Source: Paenibacillus sp. FSL R7-0337
GTDB lineage: Bacteria > Bacillota > Bacilli > Paenibacillales > Paenibacillaceae
Assembly: GCF_037969875.1 (NCBI RefSeq)
Contig: NZ_CP150218.1
Coordinates: 682,001-746,000 of the forward strand
Length of the DNA: 64,000 nt
Reading direction: 5' to 3'
Position 1 is the first letter of the stretch; each line of letters opens with the position of its first letter. Below the pieces are notes generated by a model. It made no database searches and was not told the origin of the DNA. It worked only from the letters and a program-made list of their open reading frames with translations. Positions 8,431 through 16,300 of the stretch are shown piece after piece. The position numbers and the translations under genes were made by a program.

Positions 8431-9240
8431 TTAAGATTGTTTTCTCGCTTTAATCACAGCAGAGACGATGTATTGTTCAACGTTCGCACCGGGAACCCAA
8501 TCTTTGATAAATGTTCTGGATTCGTCTTTGGGCTCAATATGGATCTCAGTAAAGCCGCTTTCCTGAAGCATCATCTCCAGATCAGAAATGAAAGAGGCCC
8601 CGGAGATACAACCCGAATATAATTCGCCCAGGTCATTTTTGATTTCGGGGGGTAGCTCAGCTGTAGTTACAATATCAGAGATGGCCAGACGCCCTCCGGG
8701 CATAAGAACGCGATAGGCTTCACGGAATACTTGCTGCTTATCAGGCGAGAGGTTAATCACACAGTTGGAGATTATGACATTAACCGAGTTGTCGGCCGCC
8801 GGAAGATGTTCAATTTCTCCCAACCTGAATTCGGTATTATTAAACTTACCTTTAATGGCATTATCTCTTGCCCGGCTAATCATCTCAGGAGTCATATCTA
8901 CACCGATAACATGGCCTTGTTCACCTACCTGCCGGGAAGCGAGGAAGCAATCGAACCCGCCGCCGCTCCCGAGATCCATAACATGTTCACCAGGCTTCAG
9001 CTCAGCAATAGCCTGGGGATTACCGCAACCAAGACCTAAATTTGCGCCTTCAGGAGCTGCGGCCAGATCCTCACTAGAATATCCCATTTTAGCAGATATG
9101 GCATCATAATCAGTTGGGCTGTCACAGCAGCTGTCAGCAGAGGAGCAGCAGGAGGAGGCAGGTTCGGCCTTTTGTACAGCAATGGTTTGATAACGTCCCC
9201 GTACATTTTGGCGGATTTGGTCATTCGTAAGTTTGTTCAT
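8431..9240 (-). CDS. arsM: Arsenite S-adenosylmethionine methyltransferase ArsM
   Basis: This enzyme methylates As(III) with SAM, detoxifying it to methylated and partly volatile arsenicals. The 269-residue protein has the SAM motif DLGSGGGFDC (residues 89-98) and the cysteines expected for As(III) binding: Cys72 in GLGCGNPQ, Cys160 in SNCVINLSP and Cys211 in GCISGAS. It also has a Cys-rich N-terminus (two CC pairs at 31-39). ATG at 9240 follows AAGGAG. It is the intact member of the duplicated pair; the copy at 33840 lacks the SAM segment. It is probably transcribed after marR from the same minus-strand unit, or from a site near 9270. Confidence 0.93.
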   Translation of the reverse strand: MNKLTNDQIRQNVRGRYQTIAVQKAEPASSCCSSADSCCDSPTDYDAISAKMGYSSEDLAAAPEGANLGLGCGNPQAIAELKPGEHVMDLGSGGGFDCFLASRQVGEQGHVIGVDMTPEMISRARDNAIKGKFNNTEFRLGEIEHLPAADNSVNVIISNCVINLSPDKQQVFREAYRVLMPGGRLAISDIVTTAELPPEIKNDLGELYSGCISGASFISDLEMMLQESGFTEIHIEPKDESRTFIKDWVPGANVEQYIVSAVIKARKQS

Positions 9241-9269
9241 GAATACACACTCCTTATCATTAAAATAAC

Positions 9270-9282
9270 TTGCAAGTTACAA
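9270..9282. promoter_or_regulatory. Probable MarR operator before arsM (copy 1)
   Basis: The sequence TTGCA-AGT-TACAA is one mismatch from the palindrome TTGCA-N3-TGCAA, which occurs perfectly before marR at 9785 and at both equivalent places in the second island. It lies 30 nt upstream of the arsM start. Confidence 0.6.
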
Positions 9283-9299
9283 ATAAAGACTATGGGAAA

Positions 9300-9749
9300 T
9301 CACCCTTTAACAGGTGCGCAGCAATTGCTGGATTTCCCCATAGCATCGTTGAAAAGCTTGATGGATCGTAGCAATGTTTCTACTTCAAACTCACTCATAT
9401 GCGAGAAGGCTTCAATCAGGTATTCATTCATTTGTTGATCAATAGTTGCAGCCACCAGTTTTCCTTCGGAAGTAAGGGAAAGGGTATAGATTCTCCGATC
9501 GCTGGGTTCAGGTGTCTTTTCTACCAAATTCATTTTCACCAACGACTGGACTTGTCTGCTGAAGGTGGTAATATCCGTGCCCAGTGCTTCGGCAACTTGC
9601 TGCATGGAAGGATTGTGGCTCCGGGCGATCTCATAAAGCAGATGGCTTTGGGCCGCGGATAGTTTACATCCCTTTACACTGCAGCAGTCCTTATTGAGCA
9701 ATCCTAAACGCCGGGTCATGATTTGAAATAGTTCTCGTGGGGTTTCCAT
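9300..9749 (-). CDS. MarR-family regulator with cysteine clusters
   Basis: This is a 149-residue winged-helix repressor of the MarR family. The recognition region reads QVAEALGTDITTFSRQVQSL and the wing EKTPEPSDRRIYTLSLTSEG. The N-terminus has Cys22, Cys23 and Cys28 (KDCCSVKGCKL), and the C-terminus has a Cys143-Cys144 pair. Both are kept in the second copy, so they may bind As(III) or sense thiol state. ATG at 9749 was chosen because GAGGTGA precedes it; a longer frame adds 16 unsupported residues. It is divergent from arsR and upstream of arsM. Confidence 0.85.
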   Translation of the reverse strand: METPRELFQIMTRRLGLLNKDCCSVKGCKLSAAQSHLLYEIARSHNPSMQQVAEALGTDITTFSRQVQSLVKMNLVEKTPEPSDRRIYTLSLTSEGKLVAATIDQQMNEYLIEAFSHMSEFEVETLLRSIKLFNDAMGKSSNCCAPVKG

Positions 9750-9784
9750 GTGTTCACCTCTTGAACTGGTTATACCGTAATTGA

Positions 9785-9797
9785 TTGCAAAATGCAA
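9785..9797. promoter_or_regulatory. MarR operator candidate before marR (copy 1)
   Basis: The perfect palindrome TTGCA-AAA-TGCAA lies 36 nt upstream of the marR start codon. The same 5-3-5 palindrome is at 35018-35030 in the second island with a different spacer (AAT). That conservation with a varying centre is what a binding site would show. Confidence 0.65.
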
Positions 9798-9841
9798 ATA
9801 TTATTTTCATCTGGTTGCTAATTGGCCATTAAGGTCTTAGA

Positions 9842-9861
9842 ATATAAGTATTGCCTTATAT
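9842..9861. promoter_or_regulatory. ArsR operator candidate before arsR (copy 1)
   Basis: The inverted repeat ATATAAG-N6-CTTATAT ends 19 nt before the arsR start and overlaps the expected -10 region. The same repeat with one spacer change is at 35074-35093. Position and AT-rich palindrome fit an ArsR/SmtB-type autoregulatory operator. Confidence 0.65.
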
Positions 9862-9880
9862 AGATGGGAGGAGCTTTTAA

Positions 9881-10207
9881 ATGAATGTACTAAATGAATT
9901 TGCGGAAGATTTAAAACTCCTTGGAGATAAAACACGGCTCACGATTCTAACCCTTTTAAAAGAACGGGAGTGGTGTGTATGTGAATTCGTGGATCTTTTT
10001 GACATCTCCCAACCAGCCGTAAGCCAGCATCTGCGCAAATTGAAAAGCAGCGGATTGGTTAAGGAACAAAAAAAAGGTCAGTGGGTGTATTACTCTTTAA
10101 GCATTGAAGATAAGCCTCATGTTGCGGCCATTCTTCAGCTTACACCGGATACCAGCTTCATTCTATCCAGTTTAAACAAGCCGTCTGGTGCTGCCTGCTG
10201 CGAGTAA
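9881..10207 (+). CDS. arsR: Arsenite-responsive repressor ArsR
   Basis: This ArsR/SmtB-family winged-helix repressor (108 residues) releases DNA on binding As(III) or Sb(III). The metal-binding motif EWCVCEF places Cys32 and Cys34 at the classical positions. The recognition helix reads ISQPAVSQHLRKL. A C-terminal Cys106-Cys107 pair could contribute to metal binding. GGGAGGAG precedes the ATG. It is the first gene of arsR-arsB-arsC and divergent from marR. Confidence 0.94.
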   Translation: MNVLNEFAEDLKLLGDKTRLTILTLLKEREWCVCEFVDLFDISQPAVSQHLRKLKSSGLVKEQKKGQWVYYSLSIEDKPHVAAILQLTPDTSFILSSLNKPSGAACCE

Positions 10208-10324
10208 TATTTTGATATTGAATATATAATCATATAATTATATAATGATGTACGTTATTATACTTAAGCATTTGAAGGGAGTGCTCTGCAATGTGTTATA
10301 TAGACATATAATGGGGGAGATCAT
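10208..10324. promoter_or_regulatory. Conserved AT-rich spacer between arsR and arsB
   Basis: A roughly 32-nt AT-only-like block (TTGAATATATAATCATATAA and onwards, about 10212-10249) is almost unchanged at the same place in the second island, although flanking bases differ. It contains imperfect dyads such as ATATAATTATAT. It may be a second operator or an RNA processing or promoter element for arsB; function is not known. Confidence 0.4.
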
Positions 10325-11614
10325 TTGGTAGTTTTAGCGAGTCTTATATTTATCGTCACATTAATTTTTGTCATTTGGCAGCCTAAACATCTGTCCATTG
10401 GCTGGTCTGCCTGCGGCGGAGCGTTACTCGCCTTACTTGTCGGTGTCGTCAGCTTGAAGGATGTTCTGGATGTTACGCTGATTGTGTGGAATGCCACACT
10501 GGCCTTTGTAGCAATCATTTTGATCTCCCTAATCCTCGATAAAATTGGATTCTTCGAATGGGCTGCTTTACATATGGCCAAAGCTGCTAGCGGGAATGGA
10601 ACCCTAATGTTTATCTATGTCATCATTCTTGGTGCTGTAGTAGCGGCATTTTTTGCTAATGACGGAGCAGCGCTCATTCTAACACCAATTGTGCTGGCTA
10701 TGGTCCGTGCGCTGAATTTTGATGAGAAAAAGGTTTTTCCGTTCATCATTGCTAGCGGGTTTATAGCAGATACTACGTCTTTGCCCCTGGTTGTAAGCAA
10801 TCTGGTGAATATCGTATCGGCTGACTTTTTCGGATTAACCTTTATGGAATATGCCGGACGGATGTTAATGCCTACCTTATTCTCCTTAGGGGCAAGTATT
10901 CTCGTGCTTTATTTCTTCTTCCGCAAAAGCATTTCCAGAAACTTTGACAGCTCCCAGCTGAAAAATCCGGCGGAAGCTATCAAAGATAAGAAGATGTTCA
11001 AGCTATCCTGGTGGGTATTAGCAGTTCTGCTGGCAGGGTACTTCGTGAGTGAGTTCCTGAATATCCCAGTGTCTGTTGTAGCCGGGGTTATCGCAATCTT
11101 TTTCCTGCTTATGGCAAGGAGAAGTCCAGCTGTACCTGCAATGGAAGTGGTGAAGGGAGCACCTTGGGCGATTGTTTTCTTTTCCATCGGTATGTATGTT
11201 GTCGTATATGGTCTAAGAAATGCGGGGCTTACGAATGTATTAGCTGATGCCATCCAGGCCGTTGCCGATCAAGGGCTGTTCGCAGCAACGATGGGGATGG
11301 GCTTTATTGCCGCGGTGATCTCCTCCATAATGAACAACATGCCTACTGTAATGATTGATGCACTGGCCATTGATGCCACGAACACTTCCGGACTGATTAA
11401 AGAAGCTTTGATTTATGCAAATGTTATTGGTTCTGACTTAGGTCCGAAGATAACACCCATTGGTTCACTGGCTACCTTACTGTGGCTGCATGTGCTTTCC
11501 ACCAAAGGAGTAAAGATATCCTGGGGAACGTACTTTAAAACAGGCATTATTTTGACGATCCCTACGCTGTTCATCACACTGCTTGGTTTATATATAACAT
11601 TGACCCTATTTTAA
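10325..11614 (+). CDS. arsB: Arsenite efflux permease ArsB
   Basis: This is a twelve-helix membrane carrier (429 residues) that exports As(III) and Sb(III). The protein is closely similar along its length to Staphylococcus plasmid ArsB, including [20 protein letters not shown] and [19 protein letters not shown]. It starts at TTG with GGGGGAGA upstream. No ArsA ATPase gene is nearby, so it likely works alone on the proton gradient. A near-identical copy is at 35558. Confidence 0.94.
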   Translation: MVVLASLIFIVTLIFVIWQPKHLSIGWSACGGALLALLVGVVSLKDVLDVTLIVWNATLAFVAIILISLILDKIGFFEWAALHMAKAASGNGTLMFIYVIILGAVVAAFFANDGAALILTPIVLAMVRALNFDEKKVFPFIIASGFIADTTSLPLVVSNLVNIVSADFFGLTFMEYAGRMLMPTLFSLGASILVLYFFFRKSISRNFDSSQLKNPAEAIKDKKMFKLSWWVLAVLLAGYFVSEFLNIPVSVVAGVIAIFFLLMARRSPAVPAMEVVKGAPWAIVFFSIGMYVVVYGLRNAGLTNVLADAIQAVADQGLFAATMGMGFIAAVISSIMNNMPTVMIDALAIDATNTSGLIKEALIYANVIGSDLGPKITPIGSLATLLWLHVLSTKGVKISWGTYFKTGIILTIPTLFITLLGLYITLTLF

Positions 11615-11635
11615 ACTCGAAGGAGATTGAGACTT

Positions 11636-12055
11636 ATGGATAAGAAGACCATTTACTTTTTGTGTACAGGAAACTCCTGCCGGAGCCAGATGGCGGAAGG
11701 CTGGGCCAAGAAATATTTGAGCAATGAATGGAACGTATACAGTGCCGGTATTGAAGCTCACGGTTTGAACCCGAAAGCCGTTCAGGCGATGAGTGAAGTA
11801 GGTATAGATATCTCAGGTCAAACATCAGATATTATTGATCCGCAGCTGCTGAACAGCTCTGATCTCGTTATTACATTATGTGGAGATGCAGCAGATAAAT
11901 GCCCGGTTACCCCGCCTCAGGTGAAACGGGAGCACTGGGGATTCGATGATCCGGCGAAGACTCAAGGAACTGATGAGGAGAAGTGGGCGGTCTTCCAGCG
12001 GGTTCGTGATCAAGTGGGCGAACGCATCAAACAATTTGCTGAAACGGGTGAATAG
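11636..12055 (+). CDS. arsC: Thioredoxin-coupled arsenate reductase ArsC
   Basis: This enzyme reduces arsenate to arsenite for export by ArsB. The 139-residue protein has the low-molecular-weight phosphatase-like loop CTGNSCRS with catalytic Cys10, and the redox pair Cys82 and Cys89 (LCGDAADKC). This is the S. aureus/B. subtilis type, which uses thioredoxin. ATG at 11636 follows AGGAGA; the frame opening nine bases earlier lacks a site. Confidence 0.95.
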   Translation: MDKKTIYFLCTGNSCRSQMAEGWAKKYLSNEWNVYSAGIEAHGLNPKAVQAMSEVGIDISGQTSDIIDPQLLNSSDLVITLCGDAADKCPVTPPQVKREHWGFDDPAKTQGTDEEKWAVFQRVRDQVGERIKQFAETGE

Positions 12056-12111
12056 TCTTATATCCAGAAAAATAATTATTGTCGCTGGACAATAACACAG
12101 TCCTATAATAT

Positions 12112-12133
12112 CCGCGCCCAGCGCGGTTTTTTT
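12112..12133 (+). terminator. Intrinsic terminator of ars operon copy 1
   Basis: The stem CCGCGC, loop CCA and stem GCGCGG are followed by seven T. It lies 57 nt after arsC. The second island lacks it and instead continues into a phosphatase gene, so the duplication boundary is near the arsC stop. Confidence 0.88.
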
Positions 12134-12142
12134 GTTTTAATT

Positions 12143-12394
12143 GAGACAGGGGGAAACTTTCTGGATACAGCCAATAATTATGCGATATGGAACGAAGACT
12201 GTGTTGGCGGAGAAAGCGAGTCTTTGCTTGGCGAATGGATGAAAGAAAGAAAAAACAGAGCTCATGTTGACGATAACAAAACTGAACTTGAGGAGACCTT
12301 GGAGACTTTTGATTGTTTGGTTAAAGCTGGTAAAGTAAGAGCTATAGGCTGCAGTAATTACCGGTTTTCCAGGCTGTTGCTGCAAGCGGTCTAA
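12143..12394 (+). pseudogene. Aldo/keto reductase fragment with internal deletion
   Basis: The open stretch has no start codon and encodes ETGGNFLDTANNYA, then GGESESLLGEWMKERKNRA, then LEETLETFDCLVKAGKVRAI and GCSNYRFSRLLLQAV before a TAA. These are consecutive landmarks of YajO/GRP-type aldo/keto reductases. The section between KERKNR and LEETLE, which normally holds the catalytic Lys and His (some 50 residues), is missing, as are both ends. It is a decayed remnant of about 84 codons. Confidence 0.82.
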
Positions 12395-12466
12395 CGCAAT
12401 TGGAAGAAAATTCAGGCATAGCCCGGAGCGATGGGTCTATCGATTCGAATTACAAAAGGAGTATAT

Positions 12467-13000
12467 ATGAACTATATCATTTTTGATCTGGAAGCCACTT
12501 GTTGGGAAAATGACCGCAAAAGGCAAAACGAAATTATTGAAATCGGAGCCGTAAAACTCAATGAAAGGCTGAAGACTGTGAGCGAATTCCAAATTTTTGT
12601 CAAGCCTGCATTAAGCCCACAGCTTTCTGATTTTTGTAAGCGGCTTACCTCCATTTCTCAGACGGATGTGGATGCTTCAATATATTTTCCGCAGGCAATC
12701 TATCAATTTCGAGAGTGGATAGGTATTGAACCTCATATCCTCTGCTCCTGGGGGTTTTATGATAAAAACCAGTTGCAGAAGGATTGTGCACTCCATCAAA
12801 TCGCAAGTGAATGGACGGATAACCATATCAGTCTCAAGCATCAGCACGGGAGGATGATTGGCAAGGAGCGGGGCGTAGGCATGGAGAGAGCTTTGACTAT
12901 GCTTAAACTGCCGCTTGAAGGTACTCACCATAGGGGTATCGATGATGCCAAAAACATTGCGAAAATATTCGTTAAAATTTTTGACCAATTGAAGTTTTGA
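12467..13000 (+). CDS. DEDDh 3'-5' exonuclease (KapD/ERI-1 like)
   Basis: This 177-residue protein is a single exonuclease domain of the DnaQ/ERI-1 type. The metal-binding acidic residues are visible: FDLEATCW near the N-terminus (Exo I), WGFYDKNQL (Exo II), and HRGIDDAKNIA with His and Asp (Exo III). ERI-1-like domains trim RNA 3' ends; KapD is the Bacillus relative linked to sporulation. The start at 12467 follows AAAGGAG. It stands alone, with a terminator at 13118. Confidence 0.87.
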   Translation: MNYIIFDLEATCWENDRKRQNEIIEIGAVKLNERLKTVSEFQIFVKPALSPQLSDFCKRLTSISQTDVDASIYFPQAIYQFREWIGIEPHILCSWGFYDKNQLQKDCALHQIASEWTDNHISLKHQHGRMIGKERGVGMERALTMLKLPLEGTHHRGIDDAKNIAKIFVKIFDQLKF

Positions 13001-13117
13001 TAAAAGCGGATCAAAAATACGCAGGTAGAGCGACATTTCAAGTGAATATGGTCATTACAGATAATACTCCATCCAGAAGGGATTCTGAGGGAATTGTAAT
13101 AGTCCATTTGAGCAGAG

Positions 13118-13141
13118 GCAGCCAAACTATGGCTGCTTTTT
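13118..13141 (+). terminator. Intrinsic terminator after the exonuclease gene
   Basis: The stem GCAGCCA, five-base loop and stem TGGCTGC are followed by five T, 118 nt after the exonuclease stop. Confidence 0.78.
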
Positions 13142-13390
13142 CATTGCGCTAACGGAAAACGTTAGTTGAATGACAATCTCAAACAAATCTTGAATGTCGC
13201 CCATGTAGATTGATACTTGAATAAATTGCGAAATTCTACATAGGAATAGGGTGAAATAACAACTAATTTATGGAGGAGGAAATTATGAAAGCGCTGTTAT
13301 ATCCGCTACGATGAAGTAAGCTATTGAAGCCTTGGTGTATACGATATGGTAAGCCGTGAGCGCACGGATCGAAAAAAAGGAGGATTTTCA
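13142..13390. other. Leader region of the giant esterase gene
   Basis: No standard gene is visible here. At 13285-13314 a tiny frame encoding MKALLYPLR follows a very strong TGGAGGAGG site. It may be a leader peptide, or the cut start of a zinc alcohol dehydrogenase, many of which begin MKAL. The esterase site AAAAAGGAGG lies at 13375-13384. No convincing promoter was identified by eye. Confidence 0.4.
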
Positions 13391-16300
13391 ATGATGTCAA
13401 AACGATTTGGCAGAGTGCTCGCGTTCCTCTGTTGCTTGCTAATGGTGGCGTCACTAATGCCTACCAGCTTTGCCGCCGCCACTGACAACAACGAGTATAC
13501 AGAAGCACTTAATGGCGACAGCAGTTCTACAGCTCTTACAAGCTTGCAGACAAATGAAATGCCGACCGCCATTTTTGGAACTCCCGAACTCGGGTCAGAC
13601 GACCCGCTGTGGGCCCTGACCATGGAGCATCTCATCAACAAAAGCACTGTGCCCGGCGACCCCAGGCCCCATTCCACAGGCACAGCCAGGATCCTTTGGG
13701 ACCAAGACTACCTGTATGCCCGTGTAGTCGTGGAGGACAGCAATCTATATCAGGGACCCGGCAATGATTATCAGTACGACGGCCTGGAGTTTTATGCCGG
13801 CGCTGGAACCCAAGGCGCGAATCAATGGCGCATCAGCGCGACGGGCGTGTTTTCAGGGCAAAACGCTCCCGGAAGAGCTGCGTGGACTGAGATCACGGAC
13901 ACAGGATATATCGTGGAGATGAGAATACCTAAAAGAACCTTGAACTTGCAGGCAGGCCCGTTTACCTTTGAAGTGTATATCAATAACTCGTCGGAAAAGG
14001 GCGGTGACCGCTATGAAGTCGTTTCCTGTTTCGGAACTCCGGACGCGGCTTACAACAATGCTGCTTCTTTTACAAACAGCCTGAATCTCATTGACGCTAG
14101 TGGAGCGGACGACAGATTCTCAATCACTGCCACGGCGGAATCGGGCGGCCGGATAACGCCGAACGCACCCGGCAATGTTCTGAGAATTGCTAGCGGCTTA
14201 GACAAAACCTTTATGGTTACCTCCGATTACGGCAAAATTGTAAATACCGTAAAGGTAGACGGAGAGGACGCAGCTCTATCCGATGATGGCACTTATACCT
14301 TTTCAAATGTTGTCGCTAACCATACCCTTCAAGTGACATTCAAAAATGATTCGACCGCGGAGTTGCTTCCCTTTATTGTATGGAATGACAACTTCGCCCG
14401 TGGAGAGTACACGACGGCTGTCATCATTGACTTAGGCGAAGGGAAGGCGGCGGAAGGCTCCAAGCTTAATCCGGACTTGTTTACCGTCTCGGCTAGGAAC
14501 ACGACCCTGAACGGCGACTCGGTAACCTTTGAAGGGACGCGCAAGATCTCTAGGGTATACGCCAATGACGAACCGAAGGTACGCGGCTATCTGGGGACGG
14601 TAAGCCGTTCACCGGATTATCAGGACGGACTGGAACGCGGCCGTTACATCGTAGTTGAGTTTGAGTTTTATTCTGAGAGCGGCGGCAATATAACGCTGGA
14701 TGGCAACATGAACTCAACAAAACAGGTTTACAGCGTCGTCCAAAACGGCGGGATCATACTGACAGAAGGGGAGCCGCTTAACTACGCGGTTTTTGAACAG
14801 GAAAAAGTTGCGAATCCGATCCTTGACCAATTCACAGCACCTACGGGCAATTCAGTTAATCGCGCGCTCTACCTTCACAAGGATGGAAACGGTGAGGTGT
14901 CGCGGGGCTTGCCGTTGTATGTCTATACCCACGGCATGGGACGCGGCGGCACAAGCGCTGCGACTGACCCAAAAGCGGCGATGAAATCAGCCAACGGCTC
15001 GGTCGCTCTGATGAAAAAAATGGAAATAGATCCCGGGAAATACGCCAGCCATATACTGAATATTTCCTATAATGGCACGAGTACTCCCTCCACAGCCAAT
15101 GTTAAGAAGGTTATAGACGACCTGGTTGGCAGCGGTGCAGTAGACCCTAACCGTATTTATGCGGCGGGCTTCTCATGGGGCGGACAGTATACGAACAGCT
15201 TAGTTAACGCTTATCCCGGCTTCTTCGCGTCCGCCGCACCTATGTCTCCGGTAAGCGGCTCACCGAACGCGAACGCCAACTACGTTCACACCAACCTGGC
15301 CTATTGGATGTTTATCAATGAGTATAACGTTGGAGGATACCAGACTAACCTAGCTAACTTCATAACCGCCAATATGCCGAAAATGATCAACGCGAGAGCT
15401 TCGCGCTTTGCGAGCAATGAGGCTCTAATATGGCCTTATAATCAATTTGATCAGCCGAATCAGAAACCGAATCCGAACCATTCACCTGTCCTGAGTGATT
15501 CGGTGGCCCACGAAGTTGAAGCGGCGGTTCTTTACAACGACATAACGATGGGGACTTGGAGCATAGCGCCAACAGCGCAGTCCTCTAACTTGCCGGCTTG
15601 GAACAATGACTACACTGATGTCTTTGATTGGATGTTCGCGCAGACCGCAGCAAACAATCGGCCTGTTGCCGGATACGGTTCACCTGTACTCGGCACAAAC
15701 GACAAACTGTGGGAACAAGCTGTGGAGTTTGACATAAACAACAGTAGCGCACCCGACCAGAAGATAGGTCCCAAGGCCACCGGCAAAGCTAAAGTATTTT
15801 GGGACGAAGACTTTCTGTATGCACGCGTTGTAGTTACCGATCCGAATGTGTGCGTCGGTCACACGCCTGGCACTGAGTACATGACCGACAGTGTGGAATT
15901 TTATGTCGGTGACGGAAGAAGCGGCTCAAACCAGTGGCGTATTGGTGCAAGCGGTATTTTCTCAGGTCAAACCGCTGCGGGCCGCGACGGTTCGGTTAAA
16001 CGAACGGACATCGGGTATATCGCAGAAGTGAAGATACCTAGAGGAACCATTGAATTCACGAGCAATTCCCCGATTACGTTTGATGTGTACATCAATAACT
16101 CAACGGGTGCGGGGAATGACCGTTATGAGGTTGTATCCGCTTTAGGTAAGCCCGACGCGGGTTATGGCAGTTCTGACAGCTTCAAGAATAGCTTGCTGCT
16201 GCTTGGGGGCTCCACGGTATCCAGGCACCCCGTTAACGCCACGGCAGGATTAAACGGCACCATCTCGCCATCCGGCTTGATTCGGGTAGCTGACGGCGGA

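Larger units (their letters stand above)
8241..12055. repeat. Arsenic island, copy 1 of a direct duplication
   Basis: This unit (terminator, arsN1 remnant, arsM, marR, divergent arsR-arsB-arsC) is repeated in the same order and orientation at 33267-37288. Identity varies along the unit. Long parts of arsB (about 10395-10850 and 11490-11614) and the start of arsC are almost identical, while central arsB and the arsM/marR part differ at many positions. Both copies differ by deletions (see arsN1 and arsM). The two copies bracket about 21 kb of unrelated genes. Confidence 0.92.

Noticed and set aside
13020..13140. Possible short protein fragment (VITDNTPSRRDSEG) after the exonuclease
   Set aside because: No start codon with a ribosome site, no recognised family, and the stretch runs into a terminator.
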